DNA of 64,000 bases from NCBI RefSeq assembly GCF_023150235.1, contig NZ_JAKLLH010000008.1:1-64000 (forward strand). The letters are read 5' to 3'. Shown piece by piece: positions 15,146 through 25,338 of the stretch; the stretch's first letter is position 1; each line of letters opens with the position of its first letter. The position numbers and the translations under genes were made by a program. Source of the stretch: Azonexus sp. GTDB taxonomy: Bacteria; Pseudomonadota; Gammaproteobacteria; Burkholderiales; Rhodocyclaceae. Below the pieces are notes generated by a model, which saw nothing but the letters and a program-made list of their open reading frames with translations, had not been told where the DNA came from and made no database searches.

Positions 15146-16156
15146 TTAACGCCAGGGGCGGTTGTAGGCGCCGAGGGTCGCCTGGCTGCCTTCGGAAACC
15201 TTGGCCAGTTCGGCCTGCCAGGCCGGCTTGACGTGGTAGCGGTCGTTGCCGTCGCGCAGGCTGTCGAGCGCGGCGCGCAGCGTGCGCGTCACCTGGGTGA
15301 CGTAGGCCGGGCTGCGCTGGCGGCCTTCGACCTTGATCGCGGCGACGCCGATCTTGATGATCTCGGGCAGCAGTTCGAGCACGTTGAGGCTGGTCGGCTC
15401 TTCCAGTGCGTAATAGGTTTCACCCTGGACCTCGAAACGGCCCTTGCACAGCGTTGGATAGCCGGCCGGCTCGTCGTCGTTGAAGCGGTCGATCAGGATG
15501 CCGTTGAGGCGGGTATCCATCCGCCCCGGCTGCTTGTCCCATTTCACGTACTTGGCCGGCGAGCAGGCGCCGACGGTGTTCGGCGACTCGCCGCAGGCGT
15601 AGGACGAAAGCCAGCAGCGGCCTTCGTTCATCACGCACAGGCTGCCGAAGCCGAAGACCTCGATTTCGACCGTGGTGTGCTTGATCACGTGTTCGACCTG
15701 GGCCAGCGTCAACACCCGCGGCAGCACCGCGCGGCGGATGCCGAACTCGCGCTGGCAGAAATTGATCGCCTCGTAGCTGGTTGCCGAGCCTTGTACCGAG
15801 AGGTGCAGGCGTTGCTGCGGGTGCTTGTGGCTGGCGTAGTCGAGCAGGCCGACGTCGGCGAGGATGATCGCATCGACGCCGAGGTCGACCGCGGCATCGA
15901 CCGTGTACTGCCAGTCGCCGACGCGCCCGGGCTGCGGGAAAGTGTTGATCGCCAGCAGGATTTCGCGGCCCTTGTCGTGGGCGTAGCGGATGCCTTCGCG
16001 CATGGCCTTGGGGTCGAAATTCAGCCCGGCGAAGTTGCGCGCATTGGTGTCGTTCTTGAAGCCGAGGTAGACGGCATCGGCGCCGTGGTCAACCGCCGCC
16101 TTCAGGGCGGGCAGGCTGCCGGCAGGGCAGACCAGATCGGGTAATTTGCTGCTCAT
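15146..16156 (-). CDS. ubiU: UbiU, iron-sulfur U32 protein for anaerobic ubiquinone hydroxylation
   Basis: Partner of UbiV in O2-independent ubiquinone synthesis. The 336-residue protein starts with the U32 signature LVCPAGSLPALKAAVDHGAD. It carries a cysteine group in GSLCVMNEGRCWLSSYACG and a further VGACSPAKY cysteine, matching the cluster-binding set of UbiU. The start at 16156 gives the standard MSSKLPDLVCPAG N-terminus. A longer frame to 16210 would run through the promoter -10 box, so it was rejected. First gene of ubiUVT. Confidence 0.93.
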   Translation of the reverse strand: MSSKLPDLVCPAGSLPALKAAVDHGADAVYLGFKNDTNARNFAGLNFDPKAMREGIRYAHDKGREILLAINTFPQPGRVGDWQYTVDAAVDLGVDAIILADVGLLDYASHKHPQQRLHLSVQGSATSYEAINFCQREFGIRRAVLPRVLTLAQVEHVIKHTTVEIEVFGFGSLCVMNEGRCWLSSYACGESPNTVGACSPAKYVKWDKQPGRMDTRLNGILIDRFNDDEPAGYPTLCKGRFEVQGETYYALEEPTSLNVLELLPEIIKIGVAAIKVEGRQRSPAYVTQVTRTLRAALDSLRDGNDRYHVKPAWQAELAKVSEGSQATLGAYNRPWR

Positions 16157-16182
16157 GGTGCGGGTTCCAGATTGATCGGGCG

Positions 16183-16223
16183 AGTATAGCCAAGGGTTGA
16201 AAACTGCCATTGATCCTCGTCAA
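16183..16223 (-). promoter_or_regulatory. FNR/Anr-type box at -41.5 with -10 box for ubiUVT
   Basis: TTGATCCTCGTCAA at 16210-16223 matches the FNR palindrome TTGAT-N4-ATCAA at 9 of 10 defined positions. On the minus strand TATACT occupies 16188-16183. A start site about seven bases further (near 16176) puts the box centre (16216.5) about 41 bases upstream, the class II FNR position. The E. coli ubiUVT genes are oxygen-regulated, which fits. Confidence 0.8.
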
Positions 16224-16257
16224 GCACGCCTAAATACCGGAAAAATCACGAAATTTA

Positions 16258-17328
16258 TCAGCGAATGACAATCGTTGGCCGGGCGCCGAGGGTGTGGGCG
16301 ATACGTTCGGCGATGCGGTCGGCGTCGCTACGGCTGGCGTAGGGGCCGAGTTGCAATCGATGCAGGCCACCGCCGCTGACGATGCGCAGTGGCTCGGCCA
16401 GCCAGTCGAGATCGCGGGCGAGATGGTTCTTCAAGTTCTCGGCATTGTCGGCGCTGGCGAAGGCGCCGAGCTGTAGCCAGACGCTGCCCCGGGCCGCGTA
16501 GTCGCCGCTGCCCCCGGTCTGGCTGATGGTTTGCACCGGCCTTTCTTCCTGCGCCATGCGTTGCGCCAGTTTCTCGATTTCGTCGCCGTCAAGCGGGTGA
16601 CGTGCCGTACCGGCGGTGGTGGTAACGACGGCGCCGCCGGGTAGCGGGGCAGTCGCTTTGGTGGCGGCGGGGGCGCCGACCTGGGCGTAGGTGGCGGTGC
16701 CGTATTCGCCGGGGAGGATGGCTTCGACTTCGACCTCGCCGCTGCCGCCGTTGATCAGGCCGAGCTTGTAGGCGGCGGTGTAGGAAAGGTCGATGACCCG
16801 GCCGGCATGGAAGGGGCCGCGGTCGGTGACACGGACGATCACGCTCTGGCCGCTGCTCTGGCTGGTCACCCGGACGTAGGACGGCAGTGCCAGCGTCGGG
16901 TGGGCGGCGGTCATCGCGAACATGTCGTAAGGCTCGCCGATCGAGGTTTTCTGGCCGTGGAACTTCTTGCCGTACCAGCTGGCGATGCCGCGTGCCTTGT
17001 AGGCCTGCAGGCCGGTATGGGGGATGTATTCCTTGCCGAGCACGACGTAGGGCTTGAGCGCCGGCTTGTGTAGCGGCTCCCATCTCGGCACCGCATCGGG
17101 GATGTCGTCGAGACCGTCGGGAATCTCGTCGCCGGGGCCGTCGTCCTTGTAGAAACCGCCGCCACGCTTGAGTACGGCACCCGGTTTCCGGGTCGGGGTT
17201 TTGGAAATTGCCGGTTTGGGCCGGTCGACCGTGGATGTCGTCGTTTCCGGGACGCTTGGCGCACTGCCGCAAGCAGCGAGCAGGCTCAGTGTGCCGGTAG
17301 CGAGGAGAAGGCGGGCCGCAGTGCTCAT
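16258..17328 (-). CDS. rlpA: Septal ring lytic transglycosylase RlpA with SPOR domain
   Basis: Outer-membrane lipoprotein that cleaves denuded peptidoglycan. The 356 residues begin with a lipoprotein signal (LSLLAAC, lipid attachment at Cys20). A disordered linker follows, then the double-psi beta-barrel catalytic domain (ASWYGKKFHGQKTSIGEPYD, through RVTDRGPFHAGRVIDLSY). The protein ends with a C-terminal SPOR domain (LQLGAFASADNAENL to GPYASRSDADRIAERI) that targets septal glycan. The ATG at 17328 overlaps the rodA stop by four bases. It is the last gene of the mre-mrd operon. A GGTCGACCG sequence lies at 17223-17231. Confidence 0.93.
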   Translation of the reverse strand: MSTAARLLLATGTLSLLAACGSAPSVPETTTSTVDRPKPAISKTPTRKPGAVLKRGGGFYKDDGPGDEIPDGLDDIPDAVPRWEPLHKPALKPYVVLGKEYIPHTGLQAYKARGIASWYGKKFHGQKTSIGEPYDMFAMTAAHPTLALPSYVRVTSQSSGQSVIVRVTDRGPFHAGRVIDLSYTAAYKLGLINGGSGEVEVEAILPGEYGTATYAQVGAPAATKATAPLPGGAVVTTTAGTARHPLDGDEIEKLAQRMAQEERPVQTISQTGGSGDYAARGSVWLQLGAFASADNAENLKNHLARDLDWLAEPLRIVSGGGLHRLQLGPYASRSDADRIAERIAHTLGARPTIVIR

Positions 17329-18437
17329 TTCTTCACCAGCATGCGGTGGGTGTTGATCGACATCAGGATGCCGATGGCGGTGAAGAGGGTGACCAGCGCC
17401 GTACCGCCGTAACTCATGAAGGGGAGCGGTACGCCGACCACCGGCAGAATGCCCGAAACCATGCCCATGTTGATGAAGGCGTAGGTGAAGAAACCGAGGG
17501 TGATGGCCCCGGCGAGCAAGCGGGCAAACAGCGTCGATGCCGCCGAGGCGATCAGCAGACCGCGCCCGATCAGCAAGGTGTAGAGCGTGACCAGGAGGAG
17601 ATTGCCGAGCAGGCCCCACTCTTCCGAATAGACGGCGAAAATGAAGTCGGTGTGCTTTTCGGGGATGAACTCGAGATGGGTCTGGGTGCCGGAGAGATAA
17701 CCCTTGCCGAAGACGCCACCCGAGCCGATGGCGATGGTGGACTGGATGATGTGGTAACCGGAGCCGAGCGGATCGGTCGTTGGATCGAGCAGGGTCAGGA
17801 TGCGCTTCTTCTGGTAATCGTGCAGCATGGTCCACAGAAAGGGCGCAGCGGAAACGCCGGCGGCGATCAAGCCAAAAATGACCTTCCAGGGTAGTCCGGC
17901 GAAGAAAATCACATAAAACCCGGCTGAACCGATCAGCAGGGCGGTACCGAGGTCGGGCTGCTTGGCGACCAGCGCGAACGGTACCAGCAGCAGGGCGGCG
18001 GCGATCAGGTAATGACGGAACTTCAGGGTGGCTTCGTACTTCTGGAAATACCAGGCCAGCATCAGGGGCATCGCGATTTTCATGATCTCGGATGGCTGGA
18101 TGCGGGTGATTCCGATCGACAGCCAGCGTCGCGAGCCATTGACCTTGATCCCGAAGAGGAAGACGGCGATCAGCAACAGCACCCCGACGACGTACAAGGG
18201 CACGGCAAAACGCATCAATTTTTGTGGCGGCACGCGCGAAACCAGCCACATCACGACCAGCGCGATGCAGAGGTTGCCGGTCTGGGCGAGCATGCGGTGC
18301 GAGGTGTCGATGGTTGCCGAATTGACCGTCGCAATGCCGATCCCCATGATCCCGAGGACGATGAACAGCAGCGGGAAGTCGATGTGGGCCGTGACATTCA
18401 GCCAGCCGCGGCGCAGGCTCCCGACCAGGTCGATCAT
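17325..18437 (-). CDS. rodA: RodA, peptidoglycan glycosyltransferase of the elongasome
   Basis: SEDS-family polymerase that extends lateral-wall glycan with PBP2. The 370 residues form about ten membrane segments. Conserved features include the acidic loop residue in WGLLGNLLL, the GSGGVFGKGYLSGTQTHLEFIPEKHTDF region (seen in pieces) and the C-terminal LPFMSYGGTAL. It overlaps mrdA by four bases at its start and rlpA by four at its end, so the three are tightly coupled. Confidence 0.95.
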   Translation of the reverse strand: MIDLVGSLRRGWLNVTAHIDFPLLFIVLGIMGIGIATVNSATIDTSHRMLAQTGNLCIALVVMWLVSRVPPQKLMRFAVPLYVVGVLLLIAVFLFGIKVNGSRRWLSIGITRIQPSEIMKIAMPLMLAWYFQKYEATLKFRHYLIAAALLLVPFALVAKQPDLGTALLIGSAGFYVIFFAGLPWKVIFGLIAAGVSAAPFLWTMLHDYQKKRILTLLDPTTDPLGSGYHIIQSTIAIGSGGVFGKGYLSGTQTHLEFIPEKHTDFIFAVYSEEWGLLGNLLLVTLYTLLIGRGLLIASAASTLFARLLAGAITLGFFTYAFINMGMVSGILPVVGVPLPFMSYGGTALVTLFTAIGILMSINTHRMLVKK

Positions 18438-20341
18438 TCCTCGGCCTCCACGGCGGCATCGTCTTCGTTGGCGGCGCCCTGCGGCAGCTTGCCGAGCAGG
18501 TAGTAGTCGAGCACCATGCGGGCGATCGGCGCCGCCGACTGGGCGCCGAAGCCGCCGTTTTCAACCAGCACGGCGAGCGCGATCCGGGGTTTGTCGATGG
18601 GCGCGTAGGCGATGTACAGCGCGTGGTCGCGCAATTCCTTCTTCACCGAGTGTTCCTTGTATTGCGCCCCCTTCAGCGAGAAGACCTGGGCCGTACCGGT
18701 TTTGCCGCCGGCGACGTACTGGGCACCGGCAAAAGCTCGGGCACCGGTGCCTTCGGTATTGACCCCGGCCATTGCCCGATGCAGCACGTCCAGGTTCTTC
18801 TGCTTCCATCCCAGGTCGCGGATCGGTTTGGGTTCTACCGCCCGCTTCTCGCCGCTGCGGGCATCGACGATGTGCCGTACCAGGTGCGGACGAAACATGA
18901 CGCCGTTGTTGGCCAGTGTTGCCGTCGCCTGCGCCAGCTGAATCGGGGTATAGGCGTTGTAGCCCTGTCCGATGCCGATTGAAATGGTCTCGCCGGCATA
19001 CCACTTTTGCTGCTCGGGGCGCTTGAAACGTTGCTTTTTCCAGGCCGGTGAGGGAAGAACACCCTTCGATTCGCCGGAATCGTCCTTGCCGAGATCGATC
19101 CCGGTTCTGGCGCCAAAGCCGAGCTGTCCCATGAAGCCGGCAATCGCATCGATACCCATGTCGTTGGCGAGCATGTAGTAGTAGGTGTCGCAGGAATGAA
19201 CCACCGACTTGTACATATCGACCATGCCGTGTCCGCCCTTTTTGTCATCGCGGAATTGATGGTTGCCGAAATTGAAATAGCCGGGGTCGGCAATGGCCTG
19301 GCCGGGAGTGCGCTTGCCGAGTTCCAGCGCCGCCAGTGCCATGAAGGGCTTGAAGGTCGAGCCCGGCGGGTAGGCACCGTTGATGGCGCGGTTGATCATC
19401 GGTTTGTCCGGGTGTTCGTTAAGCTCCTTCCAGTTATCGGGCGTGATGCCGTCGACGAACAGGTTGGGGTCGTAGGTGGGATTCGAGACCAGCGCCAGCA
19501 CACCGCCGGTTTCCGGCTCGATGGCGACCAGCGAGCCCTTGCGCTCGCCGAAAGCTTTCTCGGTGATTTCCTGCAACTTGGCGTCGAGGGTCAGTTGCAG
19601 ATTGTTGCCCGAGACGGGTGGAATCCGCTTCAGGCTGCGCAGGGCGCGCCCGCCGGCATCGATTTCGACTTGCTCGTAGCCGGTCAGGCCGTGCAACTCG
19701 AACTCGTAATGCTGTTCCAGGCCGGTCTTGCCAATATGATCGGTTCCCTTGTAGTTGGCGGTTTGCTCGGATTCCTCGATCCATTTCAGATCGCGGTCGG
19801 TAATGCGGCCGATATAGCCCAGGGCGTGCGAAGCCACGTTGCCCAGCGGGTACTGGCGGAAGAGGCGGGCCTTGACCTCGACGCCGGGAAAACGGAAGCG
19901 CTGGGCGGCAAAGCGCGCCACCTCGGTATCCGAAAGCCGGGTGCGGATGGGGATGGACTCGAAGTTTTTGGCCTCGTCGAGCAGGCGCTTGAAGCGCTTT
20001 CTGTCCTTGGGCTGAATGTCGATGATCTCGGCCAGGGCATCGATGCTTTCTTCCAGCCGGTCGCCAAGCTGTGAGGGCGTGATTTCCAGGGTGAAGGCGG
20101 AGTAATTGCGTGCCAGCACCGTGCCGTTGCGGTCGGTGATCACGCCGCGGTTGGGAACGATGGGGATCAGGGCAATCCGATTGTCTTCGGCGCGGGTACT
20201 GTAAAACTCGTGCTGCACAATCTGCAGCCAGACAAAACGGCCGATCAGAATGCCAAAGGCAAGCAGTACCACGACCGCGGCAACGCCGAGACGGAAGCGG
20301 AAACGGTCGAGACCGTCGTCGGGAGTATGGAAGCCGCTCAC
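18434..20341 (-). CDS. mrdA: Penicillin-binding protein 2 (transpeptidase)
   Basis: Class B transpeptidase of the rod complex. The 635-residue protein has one N-terminal membrane anchor (residues ~17-37), the pedestal domain, and the penicillin-binding domain. Catalytic motifs are the nucleophile Ser328 in GSTFKP, the SCDTYYYM motif, and GGKTGTAQ near residue 540. Length matches the E. coli protein. It starts 13 bases after mreD and overlaps rodA by four bases. Confidence 0.95.
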   Translation of the reverse strand: MSGFHTPDDGLDRFRFRLGVAAVVVLLAFGILIGRFVWLQIVQHEFYSTRAEDNRIALIPIVPNRGVITDRNGTVLARNYSAFTLEITPSQLGDRLEESIDALAEIIDIQPKDRKRFKRLLDEAKNFESIPIRTRLSDTEVARFAAQRFRFPGVEVKARLFRQYPLGNVASHALGYIGRITDRDLKWIEESEQTANYKGTDHIGKTGLEQHYEFELHGLTGYEQVEIDAGGRALRSLKRIPPVSGNNLQLTLDAKLQEITEKAFGERKGSLVAIEPETGGVLALVSNPTYDPNLFVDGITPDNWKELNEHPDKPMINRAINGAYPPGSTFKPFMALAALELGKRTPGQAIADPGYFNFGNHQFRDDKKGGHGMVDMYKSVVHSCDTYYYMLANDMGIDAIAGFMGQLGFGARTGIDLGKDDSGESKGVLPSPAWKKQRFKRPEQQKWYAGETISIGIGQGYNAYTPIQLAQATATLANNGVMFRPHLVRHIVDARSGEKRAVEPKPIRDLGWKQKNLDVLHRAMAGVNTEGTGARAFAGAQYVAGGKTGTAQVFSLKGAQYKEHSVKKELRDHALYIAYAPIDKPRIALAVLVENGGFGAQSAAPIARMVLDYYLLGKLPQGAANEDDAAVEAEE

Positions 20342-20354
20342 GCCAGACGGTCCG

Positions 20355-20876
20355 TCAGATCGGGCGATCCGGATTCTGCTCCACCGGCTGGTATTGCGGC
20401 AGTAGCAGGGCCAGGGTGAGAAGCGGCCAGAGCAGGGTGGCGATCAGCGGCGAGATGAAATAGCCGATTCCCGGCCAGTCGGCGCCGACGGCAAGACGCA
20501 TCACGGCCTGGATGGCCTGGGTCGCGATCAGCAGCGGCAGGATGTGCAAGGCCTGTTGCAGCAGTGGGAACCAGAGGATGCGGCGAGCCAGCGCCATGGC
20601 GCCATAGGCGAGCAGGACGTAGGCGAAGCAGTGCTGGCCAAGGATCGAGCCGTCGGCAACGTCCATCAGCAGGCCGAGTACGAAGGCACTGCCCATGCCG
20701 ACCCGCCGGGTTTCGCGGATGCTCCAGAAACAGAGGGTCAGCGCCACCCAGTCGGGCATGCCCGGCCAGTGGGCCGTGGGCAGGAAATTGAGCAGAAGGG
20801 CGCAGAAAAGGCTGAAATAGACAAACCACGGACGAACCGGCAGCAGGATGCGGGAGGAGGAGAAGGTCGGCTGCAT
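20355..20876 (-). CDS. mreD: Rod-shape protein MreD
   Basis: Small integral membrane protein of the elongasome that links MreC to RodA-PBP2. The 173 residues form five to six hydrophobic segments with the family's WP-x-DWVAL region (GMPDWVALTLCFW) and GLLMDVADGSILGQH. It starts 11 bases after mreC in the same transcript. The sequence is poorly conserved across species; position and topology carry most of the assignment. Confidence 0.92.
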   Translation of the reverse strand: MQPTFSSSRILLPVRPWFVYFSLFCALLLNFLPTAHWPGMPDWVALTLCFWSIRETRRVGMGSAFVLGLLMDVADGSILGQHCFAYVLLAYGAMALARRILWFPLLQQALHILPLLIATQAIQAVMRLAVGADWPGIGYFISPLIATLLWPLLTLALLLPQYQPVEQNPDRPI

Positions 20877-20887
20877 GGTCTCGGCTC

Positions 20888-21808
20888 TTAGTGCTTTTTC
20901 CGGCCGCGCACATTGACGACCTCGGCTACTTGGCCGCGTCCCTTGCTTTCGGGGGGTGGCGGCGGGAGCGCCTGACGCGGGTCGAGGATCATCAACTCGC
21001 CAAAATTCTCGACGGCGGCAATCGGGGCGCAGAAAATCCGGGCGAAAGAATAGGCGCTGTCGCGTTCGACCTGCACCACCTTGGCCACCGGAAAACCGGG
21101 CAGATAAATGCTGTCGAGACCGGACGTCACCAGCAGGTCGCCTTCCTGCACGTCGGCGTTGGCCGGCATGTAGCGCAATTCGAGCTGGCCGTTGCCGAGA
21201 CCGAAGACCACCGAGCGCTGGCCGTTGCGGACGATCTGCACCGGCACCGCCTGATCCTTGTCGGTGATCAGCGTGATTTCGGCCGAGAAGGGGAAGACGC
21301 GGGTGACCTGGCCGACGACCCCGGCTTCGTCGATGGCCGGCTGGCCGGCGCCGATATTGCTCTGCTGGCCCTTGTCAACGATCACCTTGCGCGAGAAGGG
21401 ATCGCGGGCGGTGTAGAGAATCTGGGCCACCTGGCCCTTGGCCTGTTCGCGTTCCTTGACCGCGAGCAGTTTGCGCAGGCGTTCGTTTTCGCTTTCGAGT
21501 TGTGCCAGGCGTTGCAGGTCGGGGGCGGTATTGAGCTTGGCGTGCTTGAGCTCGCGGTTTTCCACCTGCAGCGCCTGCAGTCCCTGCAGGTAACCGGCGG
21601 CCAGGTCCACCAGGCTGCCCGGCGCCTGAGCGGCGCGCTGGACCGGGTCGACGACCAGCGACAGGCTCTGCCGCAACAGGTCGAGACTGCGCATCCGCAG
21701 GTCGACAAAAAACACCGCCAGCGAGATGGCGATGTAGAAAGTCAGAAGGGCCAGCGGTGCTGGCCCTCGCTTGAAGAACGGTGGCGGTGCGTGGTCAATG
21801 CCGGCCAT
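20888..21808 (-). CDS. mreC: Rod-shape protein MreC
   Basis: Periplasmic scaffold that activates PBP2. The 306 residues show one N-terminal membrane segment (LALLTFYIAISLAVFFVD), a coiled coil (residues ~65-115, ending ENERLRKLL), and the double beta-barrel core with GAGQPAIDEAGVVGQV and VTSGLDSIYLPGFPVAKV. The tail is proline-rich and then basic (GRKKH). Twenty-nine bases separate it from mreB. Confidence 0.94.
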   Translation of the reverse strand: MAGIDHAPPPFFKRGPAPLALLTFYIAISLAVFFVDLRMRSLDLLRQSLSLVVDPVQRAAQAPGSLVDLAAGYLQGLQALQVENRELKHAKLNTAPDLQRLAQLESENERLRKLLAVKEREQAKGQVAQILYTARDPFSRKVIVDKGQQSNIGAGQPAIDEAGVVGQVTRVFPFSAEITLITDKDQAVPVQIVRNGQRSVVFGLGNGQLELRYMPANADVQEGDLLVTSGLDSIYLPGFPVAKVVQVERDSAYSFARIFCAPIAAVENFGELMILDPRQALPPPPPESKGRGQVAEVVNVRGRKKH

Positions 21809-21837
21809 CGCTCACTCCTGGGTGGCTACGGTCAACG

Positions 21838-22926
<1,089 letters not shown>

Positions 22927-22992
22927 TTATAACGCTTTCCATTTTAAGGCTTTGTGCACTGCAAAAACAGAGTGCGCCGAAAGTTTTTCACC

Positions 22993-23280
22993 ATGTCGCT
23001 CACACTTGATCAGGTCAAACGTATCGCCCATCTCGCCCGCATCGAGATCGGCGACGAGGAGGCCCTGGCGACCCAGGGTCAGCTCAACGGAATCTTCCAG
23101 TTGATAGAACAGATGCAGGCGGTCGATACCGCCGGTATCGAGCCGATGGCGCATGCGCAGGATCTTGCCCAGCGTCTGCGTGCCGACGCGGTCAGCGAGG
23201 AAAACCGGCGTGCCGCCTTCCAGGCGGTGGCACCGGAGACTGAGGCCGGTCTCTACCTCGTGCCCAAGGTGATTGAATAA
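22993..23280 (+). CDS. gatC: Glutamyl/aspartyl-tRNA amidotransferase subunit C
   Basis: Small subunit that wraps GatA and GatB in the transamidosome. The 95 residues begin with the family signature [12 protein letters not shown] and contain [21 protein letters not shown] and LRADAVSEE. The ATG at 22993 gives the normal length; an open frame extends upstream without similarity. It is followed 50 bases later by gatA. The pathway makes Gln-tRNA(Gln) and/or Asn-tRNA(Asn) from misacylated tRNAs. Confidence 0.94.
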   Translation: MSLTLDQVKRIAHLARIEIGDEEALATQGQLNGIFQLIEQMQAVDTAGIEPMAHAQDLAQRLRADAVSEENRRAAFQAVAPETEAGLYLVPKVIE

Positions 23281-23330
23281 CCCCGTGAGGAGTGCGGAGC
23301 GCGGTGGCCGAGCCCGGCCCCCGGCTCCCG

Positions 23331-24794
23331 ATGAACATGATTAATGCATCGCTCAAGGAACTGTCGCAGGCGTTGGCCGCGAAACAGGTTTCCAGCGTCG
23401 AACTGACGACGCTCTTTCTCGACCGCATCGACCGGCTGAATCCGCAAATCAACGCTTTTGTCACGGTCGACCGTGACAAAAGCCTGAAAGCGGCCGCTGC
23501 GGCCGACGCCCGCATCGCCGCCGGCCAGTTCGGCCCGCTGACCGGCATCCCGCTGGCGCAGAAGGACATCTTCTGTGCCGAAGGCTGGCGTACCACTTGC
23601 GGCTCGAAAATGCTCGAAAACTTTGTCGCGCCTTACGACGCGACGGTGGTGCGCAAGCTCGAAGGCGAGGCCGGCATGGTTTCGCTGGGCAAGACCAACA
23701 TGGACGAATTCGCGATGGGTTCGTCGAACGAGAATTCGTATTTCGGCGCGGTGAAGAATCCGTGGGCGCTCGACCGCGTTCCCGGCGGCTCTTCCGGCGG
23801 CTCGGCAGCGGCGGTCGCGGCGCGGCTGGCGCCGATTGCCACCGGCACGGATACCGGCGGCTCGATTCGCCAGCCGGCGGCGATGTGCGGCCTGACCGGC
23901 CTCAAGCCGACCTACGGCGTGGTTTCGCGCTACGGCATGATTGCCTACGCCTCTTCGCTCGACCAGGGCGGCCCGATGGGGCGCAGCGCCGAGGATTGCG
24001 CGCTGCTGCTGAACGCAATGGCGGGCTTCGACGAGCGCGACTCGACCTCGCTGGAGCGTCCGGCCGAGGACTATGCCCGCGATCTGGACAAACCGTTGGC
24101 TGGTCTGCGCGTCGGTCTGCCCAAGGAATTCTTTGCTGCCGGCTGCGATGCCGGGGTGATGGCCGCCGTCCAGGGCGCGATCCGCGAACTGGAAAAGCTC
24201 GGCGCGACCATGGTCGAGGTCTCGCTGCCCAACTCGCACCTGTCGGTGCCGGCTTACTACGTGATCGCCCCGGCCGAGGCCAGTTCCAACCTGTCGCGTT
24301 ACGACGGCGTGCGTTATGGCTACCGTGCCCCGGAGTACGGCAACCTCGACGACATGTACATGAAGACGCGGGCGCAGGGCTTCGGCGCCGAGGTCAAGCG
24401 CCGCATCCTGGTCGGTGCCTATGTGCTGTCGCACGGTTATTACGACGCCTACTACCTGCAGGCGCAGCGGATTCGCCGCTTGATCGCCAACGATTTCGTC
24501 GCCGCCTTCAATGAGTGCGACGTGATCCTCGGGCCGACTGCACCGAGCACCGCCTTCCGCATCGGCGAAAAATCCTCCGATCCGGTGCAGATGTATCTCT
24601 CCGACATCTACACCATCGCCGTGAACCTCGCCGGCCTGCCCGGCATGGCGCTGCCTTGTGGTTTTGCCGATGGCTTGCCGGTTGGTCTGCAGCTGATCGG
24701 CAACTACTTTGCCGAAGCCCGCCTGCTCAACGTCGCCCACCGCTTCCAGCAGGCGACCGACTGGCACACGCAGCAGCCGGAAGGGATTGCCTGA
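23331..24794 (+). CDS. gatA: Glutamyl/aspartyl-tRNA amidotransferase subunit A
   Basis: Amidase subunit that releases ammonia from glutamine. The 487 residues carry the amidase-signature triad: Lys78 (PLAQKDIF), cis-Ser154 (PGGSSGGS) and nucleophile Ser178 (DTGGSIRQP). The start at 23331 gives the usual length. An upstream GTG at 23292 sits on top of an AGGAG and is less likely. Codons 42-51 ([10 protein letters not shown]) coincide exactly with a 30-bp perfect palindrome, in a region that in homologues also reads AF-x-T. Confidence 0.95.
   Translation: MNMINASLKELSQALAAKQVSSVELTTLFLDRIDRLNPQINAFVTVDRDKSLKAAAAADARIAAGQFGPLTGIPLAQKDIFCAEGWRTTCGSKMLENFVAPYDATVVRKLEGEAGMVSLGKTNMDEFAMGSSNENSYFGAVKNPWALDRVPGGSSGGSAAAVAARLAPIATGTDTGGSIRQPAAMCGLTGLKPTYGVVSRYGMIAYASSLDQGGPMGRSAEDCALLLNAMAGFDERDSTSLERPAEDYARDLDKPLAGLRVGLPKEFFAAGCDAGVMAAVQGAIRELEKLGATMVEVSLPNSHLSVPAYYVIAPAEASSNLSRYDGVRYGYRAPEYGNLDDMYMKTRAQGFGAEVKRRILVGAYVLSHGYYDAYYLQAQRIRRLIANDFVAAFNECDVILGPTAPSTAFRIGEKSSDPVQMYLSDIYTIAVNLAGLPGMALPCGFADGLPVGLQLIGNYFAEARLLNVAHRFQQATDWHTQQPEGIA
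23454..23483. repeat. Dispersed palindrome, copy 4: 30-bp perfect palindrome inside gatA
   Basis: Bases 23454-23483 equal their own reverse complement (left arm GCTTTTGTCACGGTC). The element fills codons 42-51 of gatA exactly, and no frame is disrupted. It could form a 15-bp cruciform or mRNA hairpin near the 5' end of the gene. Confidence 0.88.
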
Positions 24795-24795
24795 G

Positions 24796-25326
24796 GTGCG
24801 CCGGGTTCTGACGCTGAGCGTGGTCGCGATCCTGGCCGGCTGTGCCGAGGTGCCGCAGGCGCCGGAGCCCGAGCCGGCGGTCGAAGCTGCGCCGGCGGCG
24901 GAACCGGAGGCAGCGTCGCCGAAGTTCAAGTCGGATACGCTCAAGTACCTGGCCGGGCGCAACCTCAAGCCGCAGCCGACGCGGCCGCTCAACGTCAAGT
25001 CGCGCTGTACGCATCGCGATGCAATCGGCACGCAAACCCGGCTGGAACTGCTGGTCAAGGATGCCTTGGTCAAGACCTTTAGCGCCCAGGTGGCGATCAA
25101 GGGTCACGGCAGCTGCCGCTTCGAACTGAAGGATTTCGAGCAGGCCGAATGGCTGCCGCAGGCCTTGCTGCGCCACAAGAGCGACAAGGATTGTTCGGTG
25201 CGGATGTGGGAGCAGGGCAGTCAGGTCACCGTCGCCTTCAATAGTTGCCCCAAGTCCTGCGAAGGGCAGGCGTTTGATTATCTCTGGCCCGTGGTCGTGG
25301 ATGCACGCAGCGGGCGCTGTCATTGA
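24796..25326 (+). CDS. Conserved lipoprotein of unknown function
   Basis: A 176-residue exported protein starting with GTG one base after the gatA stop. The N-terminus RRVLTLSVVAILAGCAEV is a lipoprotein signal (lipobox LAGC, Cys about residue 16). A Pro/Glu/Ala-rich linker follows, then a folded domain with six spaced cysteines (SRCTH, GSCRF, KDCSV, NSCPKSCEG, GRCH), suggesting disulfides in the periplasm. No family is recognised. Its position inside gatCAB looks like insertion of an unrelated gene into the operon. Confidence 0.75.
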   Translation: MRRVLTLSVVAILAGCAEVPQAPEPEPAVEAAPAAEPEAASPKFKSDTLKYLAGRNLKPQPTRPLNVKSRCTHRDAIGTQTRLELLVKDALVKTFSAQVAIKGHGSCRFELKDFEQAEWLPQALLRHKSDKDCSVRMWEQGSQVTVAFNSCPKSCEGQAFDYLWPVVVDARSGRCH

Positions 25327-25338
25327 ACGGATGAAACC

